Assembly (NCBI GenBank): GCA_902362705.1
Contig: CABIXK010000004.1
Span: 89,342-153,341 of the forward strand
DNA from: Rikenellaceae bacterium
GTDB lineage: Bacteria > Bacteroidota > Bacteroidia > Bacteroidales > Rikenellaceae
Direction of reading: 5' to 3'
Length of the DNA: 64,000 nt
Below the pieces are notes generated by a model. It searched no databases, was not told where the DNA came from, and saw only the letters and a list, made by a program, of their open reading frames with translations. Numbering within the stretch: the stretch's first letter is position 1; the number at the start of each line of letters is the position of its first letter. This document shows, one piece after another, positions 15,242 through 24,300 of this stretch. The position numbers and the translations under genes are program-made.

Positions 15242-16843
15242 ATGGAATCCGAAAAACGAAATAACGACGACTTCAAACCCGAAATCGGCCGCGGCTGCGC
15301 CTTCTGCGACAGCGGCGACGAGGTGGAGGCGCGGCCCTGCGACGGCTGCTTCAAGCTCCACGAGACGGCGTGGCAGGAGGGCTATCCCGACAACATCCCC
15401 ACCGATCTTTTCGAGGTGCGTTTCAAGAACACGCGCCGCTCGTTCTACCAGAACGTCAACAACCTCGACCTGAAACGGGGCGACATCGTGGCCGTGGAGG
15501 CCTCGCCCGGCCACGACATCGGCATCGTCTCGCTCACGGGCGACATGGTGGCCCGCCAGATCCGCCGCCTGGGCTTCACCCCCTACAACGGCGAGTACCG
15601 CAAGATCTACCGCAAGGCCAAGCCCTACGACATCGAGCGGTGGCAGGAGGCCATCGCTCTGGAGCACGAGACGATGATCGCCGCGCGTCAGATCGCCGCC
15701 GACATGGGGCTCAACATGAAGATCGGCGACGTGGAGTACCAGGGCGACAAGATCAAGGCCATTTTCTACTATATCGCCGACGAGCGCGTCGACTTCCGCG
15801 AGCTCATCAAGGTTTTCGCCGAGCGCTTCCGCATCCGCATCGAGATGAAGCAGATCGGCGCGCGCCAGGAGGCGGGCCGCATCGGCGGTCTGGGCGCCTG
15901 CGGGCGCGAGCTCTGCTGCGCCTCGTGGATGTCGACCTTCACGAGCGTCACCACCGGGGCGGCGCGCGTGCAGGAGATTTCGCTCAACCCCCAGAAGCTG
16001 GCCGGGCAGTGCTCGAAGCTCAAGTGCTGCATGATGTACGAATACGACGCCTACGTCGACGCCCGCAAGGAGTTCCCGCGCCTGCGCGAACCCCTTCAGA
16101 CCATCGAGGGGGAGTGGTTCCTCGTCAAGAACGACATCCTGTCGGGCACGATGACCTTCTCCTCGTCGAAGGAGGCGATGGTCAACGTCACCACGCTGCC
16201 GGTCGGCCGCGTGAAGGAGATCCTGGCGATGAACCGCGCCGGAAAGAAGGCCGACCAGCTCGTCGACGAGGCCGACATGCCGCCCGCCGTCGAGGAGCCC
16301 AACTACGGCTCGGAGTCGGTCGAGGACAGCATCACGCGCTTCGATAAGGCGCGGCGCCGCAAGCGTTCGGGCCGTTCGGGCCGCGGCGGCGAGCGCCGGG
16401 CCGAGCATCGGACGGGCGATGCGCCGAAGGAGCGCGCGGAGGAGGCTCCGCGCCGCGACGGCGACTCCCCCAAGGAGGAGGGCCGCACCCGCCGCGAGGG
16501 GGGAGAGCGGCCGCAGAACCGCCGCGGCGGCCGCAACCGCCAGGGCGGCGCGAACCGCGGTGAGGGAGCCCCGGACCGCGAGCAGCAGCCGCGCGAGGGG
16601 CGTCCGGCACGCGACGGGCAGCCCCGCGAAAACCGCGAGCCCCGCGAAGGCAAGGCGCCCCGCGAGGGGGCCGAGCAGCGGCAGCCCCGCGAACCCCGCG
16701 AACCGCGCGACAACAAGGCGCCCCGCGAATCGGGCGGCCGCGGCCGTTCGGAGAGCCGCAACCGCCGGCGTGGCGCGGCGCCGAAGGGCGGCGGCGAGGA
16801 GCGTCCGGCGCGCGAGACCCCGGGCGACAACGAAATGCGGTAG
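15242..16843 (+). CDS. RicT/PSP1-family protein with long Arg/Glu-rich tail
   Basis: A 533-residue protein. Residues about 50-320 are the PSP1/YaaT (RicT) domain, recognizable by RGDIVAVEASPGHDIGIVSL, ARQEAGRIGGLGACGRELCC, and SLNPQKLAGQCSKLKCCMMY; the cysteines are those associated with iron-sulfur binding in RicT. The N terminus also has a CAFC...CDGC cysteine group. In Bacillus, RicT works with RicA and RicF on RNase Y; in Bacteroidetes its role is less clear. From about residue 365 to the end it is a low-complexity tail of Arg, Glu, Gly and Pro with recurring PRE and GEG units, probably disordered and nucleic-acid binding. The next gene starts four bases after its stop. Confidence 0.9.
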   Translation: MESEKRNNDDFKPEIGRGCAFCDSGDEVEARPCDGCFKLHETAWQEGYPDNIPTDLFEVRFKNTRRSFYQNVNNLDLKRGDIVAVEASPGHDIGIVSLTGDMVARQIRRLGFTPYNGEYRKIYRKAKPYDIERWQEAIALEHETMIAARQIAADMGLNMKIGDVEYQGDKIKAIFYYIADERVDFRELIKVFAERFRIRIEMKQIGARQEAGRIGGLGACGRELCCASWMSTFTSVTTGAARVQEISLNPQKLAGQCSKLKCCMMYEYDAYVDARKEFPRLREPLQTIEGEWFLVKNDILSGTMTFSSSKEAMVNVTTLPVGRVKEILAMNRAGKKADQLVDEADMPPAVEEPNYGSESVEDSITRFDKARRRKRSGRSGRGGERRAEHRTGDAPKERAEEAPRRDGDSPKEEGRTRREGGERPQNRRGGRNRQGGANRGEGAPDREQQPREGRPARDGQPRENREPREGKAPREGAEQRQPREPREPRDNKAPRESGGRGRSESRNRRRGAAPKGGGEERPARETPGDNEMR

Positions 16844-16847
16844 CGCG

Positions 16848-17288
16848 GTGGCACGACCGACGATAAGAGGCTTCGTGGCGGCCTGCGCGGCCCTGCTGGC
16901 CGCGGGCTGCGGCATGACGGGGCGGGCCACGGCCGTCGACGTCGATCCGCGGGCGTGGACGCAGGCGGCCGAGCTGGCGGTGGAGAACGACGACACGCTC
17001 TCGCTGCGCGACATCGCGCTCTTCGTGCGCTGCAACGTGCGCTTCGTCGAGGACTCGCTGACGCTGCGCATTGCGACGCTCACGCCCGACTCGCTGCGCT
17101 GCGAGGAGACGTTGCGGTTGGGTCCGGCGCCCGGGCGCCTGCCCTCGGCCGTGCGGGGCGAGATCCTGGCCCCCTACCGCCTGCGGGTGCGCCTGCCGCG
17201 CTCGGGCAGCTACCGCTGGCAGGTCGTGCCGACGCGCCCGGTCGCGGGGATCGAGGCCGTGGGCATACGAATCGAACCGAGTAACTGA
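16848..17288 (+). CDS. GldH-like lipoprotein
   Basis: A 146-residue lipoprotein starting at GTG 16848, four bases after the ricT stop, so the two are translationally linked. The signal peptide ends in the lipobox LLAAGC (Cys at about 22). The body has the beta-rich pattern of the gliding motility lipoprotein GldH (EDDTLSLRD-like start, VRCNVRFVEDSLTLRI, final SYRWQVVPTRP...GIEAVGIRIE). My GldH call also rests on memory that gldH-like genes follow PSP1 genes in Bacteroidales. Gliding itself is not expected in such gut bacteria, so the role is unclear. Confidence 0.65.
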   Translation: MARPTIRGFVAACAALLAAGCGMTGRATAVDVDPRAWTQAAELAVENDDTLSLRDIALFVRCNVRFVEDSLTLRIATLTPDSLRCEETLRLGPAPGRLPSAVRGEILAPYRLRVRLPRSGSYRWQVVPTRPVAGIEAVGIRIEPSN

Positions 17289-17344
17289 CCCCCCCCCGAC
17301 GTTCCGCGCCCGGCGCGCGGCGGGGCACAAAACAGACCGACGAC

Positions 17345-18097
17345 ATGGGAAAAGATAAACTCCGCAGATTTCGCGAGAACGAGACCTTCGCCTGCTTCGT
17401 GCAGCCGGCCTTCGACGAGGTGTTCTCGCAGGACCACCGGCTCAAGGGGCGCTGGCGCAGCGACTTCTTCCGCAACGACCGCCCGATCGTGCTCGAGCTG
17501 GGGTGCGGCAAGGGCGAGTATACGGTGGCGCTGGCCGAGCGCGACCCCGCGCGCAACTACATCGGCATCGACATCAAGGGTGCGCGCATGTGGCGCGGCG
17601 CCAAGACGGCCACCGAGCGCGGCATGACCAACGTGGGCTTCCTGCGCACGCGCATCGAGTTCATCGGTTCGCTCTTCGCCGAGGGCGAGGTCGACGAGCT
17701 GTGGATCACCTTCCCCGACCCGCAGCTCAAGACGCGCCGCGCGTCGAAGCGACTCACCTCGCCGCTCTTCCTCTCGCGCTATGCCCGCATCCTCCGCCCG
17801 GACGGTGCGATCAACCTCAAGACCGACTCGAAGCACCTCTACGCCTATACCGACGCGGTGATCCGCCGCTTCGGCCTGCCGTGCGAGGCGAGCGAGGCCG
17901 ACATCTACGGCTCGGGCGCGGCCGACGAGACCCTCTCGGTGAAGACAGCCTACGAGAGCCGCTTCCTCGAGATGGGGCTTCCGATCACCTACACGCGCTT
18001 CTCGCTCGGCGGGCGCCGCGACTTCCCCGACTTCGCGTGGGAGGGCGACGACGCGGCGGAGAAGGACTGCGAGGCCGAGCGCGAGGCGGCCTTCTGA
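17345..18097 (+). CDS. trmB: tRNA (guanine-N7-)-methyltransferase
   Basis: A 250-residue SAM-dependent enzyme that makes m7G46 in the variable loop of tRNAs. The SAM motif is IVLELGCGKGEYTVALA at about 56-72, followed by YIGIDIKGARMWRGAKTA. The TrmB signature ITFPDPQLKTRRASKRLTSP is at about 120-139. The C terminus, ETLSVKTAYESRFLEMGLPI, contains the conserved TxYE motif. Length is normal. It lies 56 bases after the gldH-like gene and may share its transcript. Confidence 0.95.
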   Translation: MGKDKLRRFRENETFACFVQPAFDEVFSQDHRLKGRWRSDFFRNDRPIVLELGCGKGEYTVALAERDPARNYIGIDIKGARMWRGAKTATERGMTNVGFLRTRIEFIGSLFAEGEVDELWITFPDPQLKTRRASKRLTSPLFLSRYARILRPDGAINLKTDSKHLYAYTDAVIRRFGLPCEASEADIYGSGAADETLSVKTAYESRFLEMGLPITYTRFSLGGRRDFPDFAWEGDDAAEKDCEAEREAAF

Positions 18098-18115
18098 CGC
18101 GCCGCCCGCAAACCC

Positions 18116-18179
18116 GCCGTTCCGTAATCCTGCCGTTCCGTAATCCTGCCGCCCGTTACCCGGCCCTCCGTAACCCGAC
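18116..18179. repeat. four 16-bp tandem units after trmB
   Basis: Two identical units GCCGTTCCGTAATCCT (18116-18131 and 18132-18147) are followed by two diverged ones (18148-18163 and 18164-18179), which keep the CCGTTACCC or CCGTAACCC core. The tract lies between the stop of trmB and a tiny open frame. Confidence 0.7.
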
Positions 18180-18185
18180 CCCGCG

Positions 18186-18308
18186 ATGGATCGAAAGCGC
18201 GAAGACTATGCGCTCGCCATGGCGTGCCTCTTCGGCGAGAAGCGGCACGCCGGGGTGCTGCCGGCCGTCGTGGCGGTCGTCCTGCGCGAGGAGCATCCTG
18301 TGCCGTGA
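18186..18308 (+). CDS. very short open frame, doubtful
   Basis: A 40-codon frame, MDRKREDYALAMACLF... ending in REEHPVP, lies directly after the 16-bp repeats and ends ten bases before the stop of convergent queG. Its codon style is GC-rich, but I recognize no family. It could be a gene remnant or chance. Confidence 0.2.
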   Translation: MDRKREDYALAMACLFGEKRHAGVLPAVVAVVLREEHPVP

Positions 18309-18317
18309 TGCGGCGCG

Positions 18318-19220
18318 CTACCCGATGTTGCGGCGTATGCGCTCCAGCCCGCTGCGCGTGAGAGGCGTCTGCCCCATGCGGCGGTCGAACTCCTCCTCCG
18401 AGAGCGCGAACCACTCGTCGGCCGTCATCGCCGCGGGGTCGAAGAGCGGGTCGAAGGCTGGGTTGCGGTGCTGCGGCGCGCGGCGGTTGTAGGGGCAGAC
18501 GCTCTGGCAGGCGTCGCAGCCGAAGATCCAGCCGTGGAGCGGCGCCGCGGGGTCGGGGTCGCGCTCCACGGTGTGGCGCGAGATGCAGCGCCGCGTGTCG
18601 ACCGTGCGGTCGGGGGTGAGGGCCTGCACGGGGCAGGCGTCGAGGCAGGCGCGGCACGTGCCGCACCGCGACCCCTCGAAGGGGGCGTCGTAGCTCCCGC
18701 AGGGCTCCGTGAGCAGCAGCTCGCCCAATAATACATAGGTGCCCAGAGCGGGTGTGACCAGCAGCGACTGCCGCCCGATCCACCCCAGCCCCGCCTCCAC
18801 GGCCAGCTGCTTCTCGGCCAGGGGGGCCGTGTCGACGAAGGCCCGGCCGCGCAGCGCGGGTCGGGTCTTCAGCAGCGCGTCGAGCATGCGGCCGAGCATG
18901 GCGCGGATCGAGGTGTGGTAGTCGGCCGCGCAGGCGTAGGAGGCCACGCGGGTCCGGTGTGCGGCGGGGTAGCCGTTGCTCGCGGCGTTCTTGTAGCCTA
19001 CGGCGCACACCACGGCCGTCCGGGCTCCCTCGAAGAGGCGCGCCGGGTCGAACCGCTTCTCCGTGTGGCGCTCCATGTAGCCCAGCGTCGAGTGGAGCCC
19101 GCGGCCGAGCCACGCGCGGAAGCGCTCCTCCGCCTGCGGCATCGGATGGCAGGGGGCCACGCCGCAGAGGTCGAAACCCGCCTCGGCGGCGAGCCGTTTT
19201 ATTTCCGTTCGGTCGAGCAT
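18318..19220 (-). CDS. queG: epoxyqueuosine reductase
   Basis: A 300-residue cobalamin-dependent iron-sulfur enzyme that reduces epoxyqueuosine in tRNA to queuosine. The start chosen is the ATG at 19218-19220 (MLDRTEIKRLAAEAGFDLCG); the open frame has 29 more codons upstream but the family begins here. The two cluster motifs are visible: CGTCRACLDACP and, later, CDACQSVCPYNRRAP. The cobalamin-binding core AEKQLAVEAGLGWIGRQSLL is typical. It lacks the C-terminal HEAT repeats of some homologues, ending SGLERIRRNIG, which matches the shorter family form. It is transcribed divergently from the acyl-CoA synthetase gene. Confidence 0.94.
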   Translation of the reverse strand: MLDRTEIKRLAAEAGFDLCGVAPCHPMPQAEERFRAWLGRGLHSTLGYMERHTEKRFDPARLFEGARTAVVCAVGYKNAASNGYPAAHRTRVASYACAADYHTSIRAMLGRMLDALLKTRPALRGRAFVDTAPLAEKQLAVEAGLGWIGRQSLLVTPALGTYVLLGELLLTEPCGSYDAPFEGSRCGTCRACLDACPVQALTPDRTVDTRRCISRHTVERDPDPAAPLHGWIFGCDACQSVCPYNRRAPQHRNPAFDPLFDPAAMTADEWFALSEEEFDRRMGQTPLTRSGLERIRRNIG

Positions 19221-19266
19221 GTTCGATATTTTGTCGCTAAAATAGTGTTTTTTGGTCGGAAGTTCG

Positions 19267-19274
19267 TACTTTTG
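19267..19274 (+). promoter_or_regulatory. predicted -7 box of the acyl-CoA synthetase gene
   Basis: TACTTTTG is an exact TAnnTTTG match, 32 bases before the start codon. Confidence 0.6.
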
Positions 19275-19306
19275 TCCTCTAATTCGCGTTGTATTAACGA
19301 AAACCA

Positions 19307-21028
19307 ATGACTGAAAAAGTACCTATGGCTATCCATACGCTTTACGAGCTGGTCCGCAACAGCGTCGACCGGTTCGCGTCGCGGGTCGCCTTTTCGATGT
19401 TCGAGGGCGAGGAGACGACCTATGCCGAAGTCGGCCGCCGCATCGAGAAGGTGCAGCAGGAGCTCACGGGCGCGGGTCTGCGTCCGGGCGATCGGGTGGC
19501 GCTGCTGAGCAGCAACATGTCCAACTGGGGCGTCTGCTATCTGGCCGTCGTGTCGGCGGGCATGGTCGTCGTGCCCATCCTGCCCGACTTCTCGGGCGAG
19601 GAGCTCGACATGATCATCGAACACTCCGAGGCCAAGGCCCTCATGGTGTCCGACAAGCTCTTCACCAAGCTCTCGAAGCCCACCATCGAACGGCTGCACG
19701 TGGTGGTCCGCACCAAGAATCTGGGCGTCATCGCCCAGCGCGTGAGGGGCGAAGGTGCGACCGCCGTCCCGCAGCCCGACGACCTGGCGGCGGTGATCTA
19801 CACCTCGGGCACCACCTCCAAGCCCAAGGGGGTGATGCTCACCCACCGGGCGCTCTGCGCCCAGATCGCCATGGCGGCGGCCATCTTCCCGGTCGACGGC
19901 GACGACGTATTCCTCTCGGTGCTGCCCCTGTCGCACACCTACGAGTGCTCGATCGGCATGATCTACCCCTTCTCGATGGGCGCCCGCGTGGTCTACATCG
20001 ACCGTCCGCCCACGGCGTCGGTGCTCATGCCCACGCTGCGGGCCGTGCGGCCCACGGTGATGCTCATCGTGCCGCTGATCATCGAGAAGATCTACCGCCA
20101 CCAGGTGCTGGCCAAGTTCAACTCCACGGCCACCTGGCGCACGCTCTACCGCATCGGCTTCATGCGCCGCTACTTCCACCGCGTGGCGGGCAAGAAGCTC
20201 ATGAAGCTCTTCGGCCGCCGTTTGCGGTTCCTGGGCATCGGCGGCTCGAAGCTCGACGGCGGGGCCGAGAAGTTCCTGCTCGAGGCCAAGGTCCCCTACG
20301 CCATCGGCTACGGCCTGACGGAGACCGCGCCGCTGCTGGCCGGCGCCGCGCCGTCGATGGTGCGCCTCGGGTCGACGGGACCTCAGGCGCCGGGCGTCGA
20401 GCTGCGGCTCGACAACGTCAACGCTGAGACGCGCCAGGGCGAGATCGTGGCCCGCACGCCGAGCGCCATGCTGGGCTACTTCAAGAATCCCGAGGCGACG
20501 GCCGAGGCCTTCACCGCCGACGGCTGGTTCCGCACGGGCGACCTGGGCGAGTTCGACAAGGACGGCTGGCTCTACATCAAGGGGCGCCTGAAGAACATGA
20601 TCGTGGGTCCGGGCGGCGAGAATATCTACCCCGAGGACATCGAGAGCGTGCTCAACTCCCACGTCTGCATCGCCGACTCGATCGTCACCGAGCAGGAGGG
20701 GCGTCTGGTGGCGCTCGTCCACTTCAACCGCGACGAGATCGAGGCGATGATCGACGACTGGCGCGAGGAGTGGGAGACCAAGAAGGAGGCCTGGGAGGCC
20801 AAGACCGAGCAGCTCAAGCAGGAGATCATGGAGTTCGTCAATGCCAAGGTGAGCCGCTTCTCGCGCATCTCGGAGGTCGTCGAGGAGAAGGAGGAGTTCG
20901 TGAAGACCCCCACGCAGAAGATCCGCCGCTTCCTCTACAACGGCAAGCGCGGCACCGATGCGACGGCTTCGACGTCGGCAGCTTCGGCGCCGGCTGCGGC
21001 CGAGGGGGACGACGCAGCGAAGAGATAG
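19307..21028 (+). CDS. AMP-dependent acyl-CoA synthetase (long-chain fatty acid type)
   Basis: A 573-residue adenylate-forming enzyme that probably activates fatty acids to acyl-CoA through an acyl-AMP. The phosphate-binding P-loop VIYTSGTTSKPKGVMLTH is at about 164-181, the adenine-binding AIGYGLTETAP at about 333-343, and the hinge GWFRTGDLGEFDKDGWLYIK at about 406-425. KTPTQKIRRFLY holds the catalytic Lys near the C terminus. A helical stretch at about 480-520 rich in Glu and Lys (EEWETKKEAWEAKTEQLKQE) is typical of this bacterial subfamily. The last 25 residues are Ala/Ser-rich. A second in-frame ATG is at 19325. It ends in a strong terminator. Confidence 0.93.
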   Translation: MTEKVPMAIHTLYELVRNSVDRFASRVAFSMFEGEETTYAEVGRRIEKVQQELTGAGLRPGDRVALLSSNMSNWGVCYLAVVSAGMVVVPILPDFSGEELDMIIEHSEAKALMVSDKLFTKLSKPTIERLHVVVRTKNLGVIAQRVRGEGATAVPQPDDLAAVIYTSGTTSKPKGVMLTHRALCAQIAMAAAIFPVDGDDVFLSVLPLSHTYECSIGMIYPFSMGARVVYIDRPPTASVLMPTLRAVRPTVMLIVPLIIEKIYRHQVLAKFNSTATWRTLYRIGFMRRYFHRVAGKKLMKLFGRRLRFLGIGGSKLDGGAEKFLLEAKVPYAIGYGLTETAPLLAGAAPSMVRLGSTGPQAPGVELRLDNVNAETRQGEIVARTPSAMLGYFKNPEATAEAFTADGWFRTGDLGEFDKDGWLYIKGRLKNMIVGPGGENIYPEDIESVLNSHVCIADSIVTEQEGRLVALVHFNRDEIEAMIDDWREEWETKKEAWEAKTEQLKQEIMEFVNAKVSRFSRISEVVEEKEEFVKTPTQKIRRFLYNGKRGTDATASTSAASAPAAAEGDDAAKR

Positions 21029-21056
21029 GCGGCCGCGTGCCGCATCGCAGTGCGAT

Positions 21057-21091
21057 CGCGAGTCGGGCAGGGGCCCGGCTCGCGTTTTTTT
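21057..21091 (+). terminator. terminator of the acyl-CoA synthetase gene
   Basis: CGCGAGTCGGGC (21057-21068) pairs with GCCCGGCTCGCG (21073-21084) with one G-U pair, followed by seven T residues. Confidence 0.9.
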
Positions 21092-21106
21092 GTGCGGTGT
21101 CGGCCG

Positions 21107-21216
21107 TGCGGGCCGCAGCCACCGGCGGCGAAGGCCCGCGACTCTGGCGAGTCGGTCCTTCGCTGGCTGCCGCCCGAGGGCGAGTTGAAAATGGAAAGTG
21201 GAAAATTGAAAATGGG
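21107..21216. repeat. GC-rich palindromic element, copy 5, plus heptamer tract
   Basis: The element at 21107-21183 reads GGGCCGCAGCCACCGGCGGC ... TCCTTCGCTGGCTGCCGCCC. It uses the GAAGG/CCTTC stem variant and is reversed relative to copy 1. A heptamer tract follows at 21184-21216 with units TTGAAAA, TGGAAAG, TGGAAAA and TTGAAAA. Confidence 0.75.
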
Positions 21217-21270
21217 GGTGCGTCAGCCCCTGAAACCCTCTGCCCTTGCCTCCGGATACCCTCTCCCGAA

Positions 21271-21306
21271 CCGAAAAGCCCCGCACCGGATCAGCGGTGC
21301 GGGGCC
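21271..21306 (-). terminator. terminator of the DUF2723 gene
   Basis: CCCCGCACCG (21279-21288) pairs with CGGTGCGGGG (21295-21304). On the minus strand CTTTTCGG follows, giving a short U-tract. Confidence 0.75.
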
Positions 21307-21337
21307 CTCGTCGTGTGCCGGATGGTCCGGCGGGCGG

Positions 21338-24300
21338 CTACTCCTGGCCGGCTTCGCCGATCGCGCCGACATCTCCGGCTTCGCCGACTTCGGCCGCGTC
21401 GAGCGGCGTGAGCTCCTCGTCGAGGAAGAGATCCTCGTCGCCCACGCCCAGCGAGCGGTAGTAGTCGTTCAGGTAGTCGACGATCTCGCGCCGGCCGGCG
21501 TAGTTGGCCAGCAGGTAGGCGCGGTTCAGCTCGTCGAGGCGCCGCGCGAACGAGTCGGCCACCAGATCGGCCTGCACGCCATCGAAGCGCAGGTAGTACT
21601 CGATGTACTCGATGATGTTGTCGGCGTAGGCCCGCAGCAGGGCGTCGCCCTTGGCCGTGGCCTCCGCGTCGCCCTGCACGCCGGCCACGTAGTAGGCCTC
21701 GACGAAGGGGTAGGTGTTGTCCTCGGTGAAGCGCAGCGCCTCGACGGGCAGCCGTTCGAGCCCCAGGTCGAGCAGCTCGACCGCCTCCCGGGTGCGGTTC
21801 TGCCGCAGCAGCTCCTTCGCCACGCGGGCGAAGGCGTCGCGGGCGTGGGCCGCCTCCAGATTGTACTGGATGAAGTGGTCGACGTAGACGCGCGGGTCGG
21901 AGAGGTTGCCGTAGCGGAAGGTGTCGCGCAGCAACGGCGCCGCATAGTCGGGGTCGATGCGCCCGATCTCGCGGTAGTCCTTCGCCTCGGTGCGGATGGG
22001 TACCAGACGGTAGGCGTAGCCGTCGAACTGGAGGTAGTCGAGCAGGCCGAGCTGTTCGAAGATGTAGGGCTGCGTGAGGTAGATCGGACGCTTCCAGTCG
22101 AAGTGGGCCAGCATGTCGAGGATCATCAGCTGGGGCTTGTCCACCGAGTTGCGCTTGAGGTTGATGTAGACCGTGTCGACCATCAGGTCGCGCTCATCCT
22201 CGCGCACGATGCCCGCGTCGATGGCGTTCTGCTTGTCGACAGGCAGGGCCAGGCGGCGCGTGGGGAAGTAGTCGGAGAGCGACCCTTCGGCCGTGCCGTC
22301 GTCGAGGCGCACCTGCGTGCGGGGGTCGTCGCTGCGCACGAAGTCGATCGCCTCCTTGAGCTCGACCGTGCGGTCGACGCGCTCGTAGACGGGCACCTGG
22401 TCGTTGACGTGGGTGTACTTGTGCTTGGGCAGCGAGAAGGGTACGCCCGGAGCCTCGTAGGCGCGCCGCTTCATCTGGTCGATATACCACTCGCCGCCCA
22501 GGTAGGAGGTGTTCATGATCCGCACGTCGGGCCGCACGCCGTAGACGTCCTGGTTGTTCCAGAGCGGGAAGGTGTCGTTGTCGCCGTAGTTGAGGATGAT
22601 GGAGTTGGGGAGCGTCGACTGGAGGTAGTTCCAGCCGATGTCGCGCGCCATGGTGCGGTGCGAGCGGTCGTGGTCGTCCCAGTTCTGCGCCGCCAGCAGC
22701 ACGGGTATGCCCATGCAGAGCGCCGTGGCCGCAGCGGCGGCCGCCGTGCGGCGGCGCTCCAGCACGCGGCACAGCAGTTCGTAGAGCGCCACCACGCCCA
22801 TGCCGATCCAGATCGAGAAGGCGTAGAACGACCCGGCGTAGACGTAGTCGCGCTCGCGCGGCTCGCCGGGCTGGGTGTTGAAGTAGAAGACCAGCGCGAT
22901 GCCCGTCATGACGAAGAGCCACATGACCACCGAGAAGTTGCGCGCGTCGCGGTTGAACTGGTAGAGCAGCCCGACGAGTCCCAGCAGGAAGGGCAGGAAG
23001 TAGTAGGTGTTGCGCCCCTTGTTCTCCTCCACCTCGCGCGGGAGGCCCTCCTGCGGGCCGAGGTAGCGCTCGTCGATCCAGCGGATGCCCGAGAGCCAGT
23101 TGCCGTCGGTGATCGTCTCGCGCAGGGGCTGGATGTCGCTCTGCCGGCCGACGAAGTTCCAGAGGAAGTAGCGCCAGTACATGTAGGAGAGCTGGTAGTT
23201 GAAGAAGAAGTTGAGGTTCTCGCCGAACGTGGGCTCGACCACGGTGCGGGGGCCGTATCCGTCGTCGTAGGTGCGCTTGCGGCCGAAGTCGAGCACCTCC
23301 TGCATCACGGGGCGCCCCTCGGCGTCGCGCACCACCTCGCCCTCCTCGTTGCGGGCCGCCTCCACCGTGGTGCGGTAGGCCGCCCACTGCTTGAAGTCGC
23401 GCTCCTTCTTCGCATAGCTCCACATGCGGGGGAAGAGGTGCATGAATCGGGGATCGTGCGTGTAGCCCGTGATGACGGTGGCGGGGCTGTAGCGCCCCTC
23501 TTCGTCGAGGTACCAGAGCCGCTTCTCCTTGAGGCCCGTGGGGGGGGCCGAGTAGTAGGCGCCGTAGAGCAGCGGGCGGTCGCCGTACTGGTCGCGGTTG
23601 AGCACCGACAGCAGCGCGTGGGGGTTGTCGGGGTTGTTGGAGTTCATGGGCGGGTTGGCCGCGGCGCGGATCGTCACCGAGGCGTAGGAGGAGAAGCCCA
23701 CGAGGATCATCGTCACGCAGAGCAGCACCGTGTTGAGCGTCGCCCGCCCGGCGCGGTGTGCCCGCCACGAGGCCCAGCCCATGCCGCCGATGAGCGCCAG
23801 CGAGAAGAGCGTGATGCCCGAGTTGACGGGCAGCCCCAGCGTGTTGACGAACGCGAGGTCGACCATCGCCCCGACGTAGACCGTGTAGGGGATGACGATG
23901 TTGTTGATGAAGACCAGGATGGCCCCGGCGGCGAGCGTGGCGACGGCCGCGCCGCGCCACGTGATGCTGTCGTACTTGCGGAAGTAGTAGATGAAGACCA
24001 GCGCGGGGATGGTCAGCAGGTTGAGGATATGCACGCCGATCGAGAGCCCCATCAGGTAGGCGATCAGGATGATCCAGCGTGCGGCCCCGGGCCGGTCGGC
24101 CTCCTCCTCCCACTTGAGCATGAGCCATACCACCAGCGCCGTGAACATCGACGAGAGGGCGTAGACCTCGCCCTCGATGGCCGAGAACCAGAAGGTGTCG
24201 GTGAAGGTGTAGGCCAGCGCTCCCACGGCGCCTGCGCCCAGCGCGGCGACGGTCCGCGGCAGGGTGAGCTCGCGGCCGCCGCGCGTGACGAGACGGCGCG

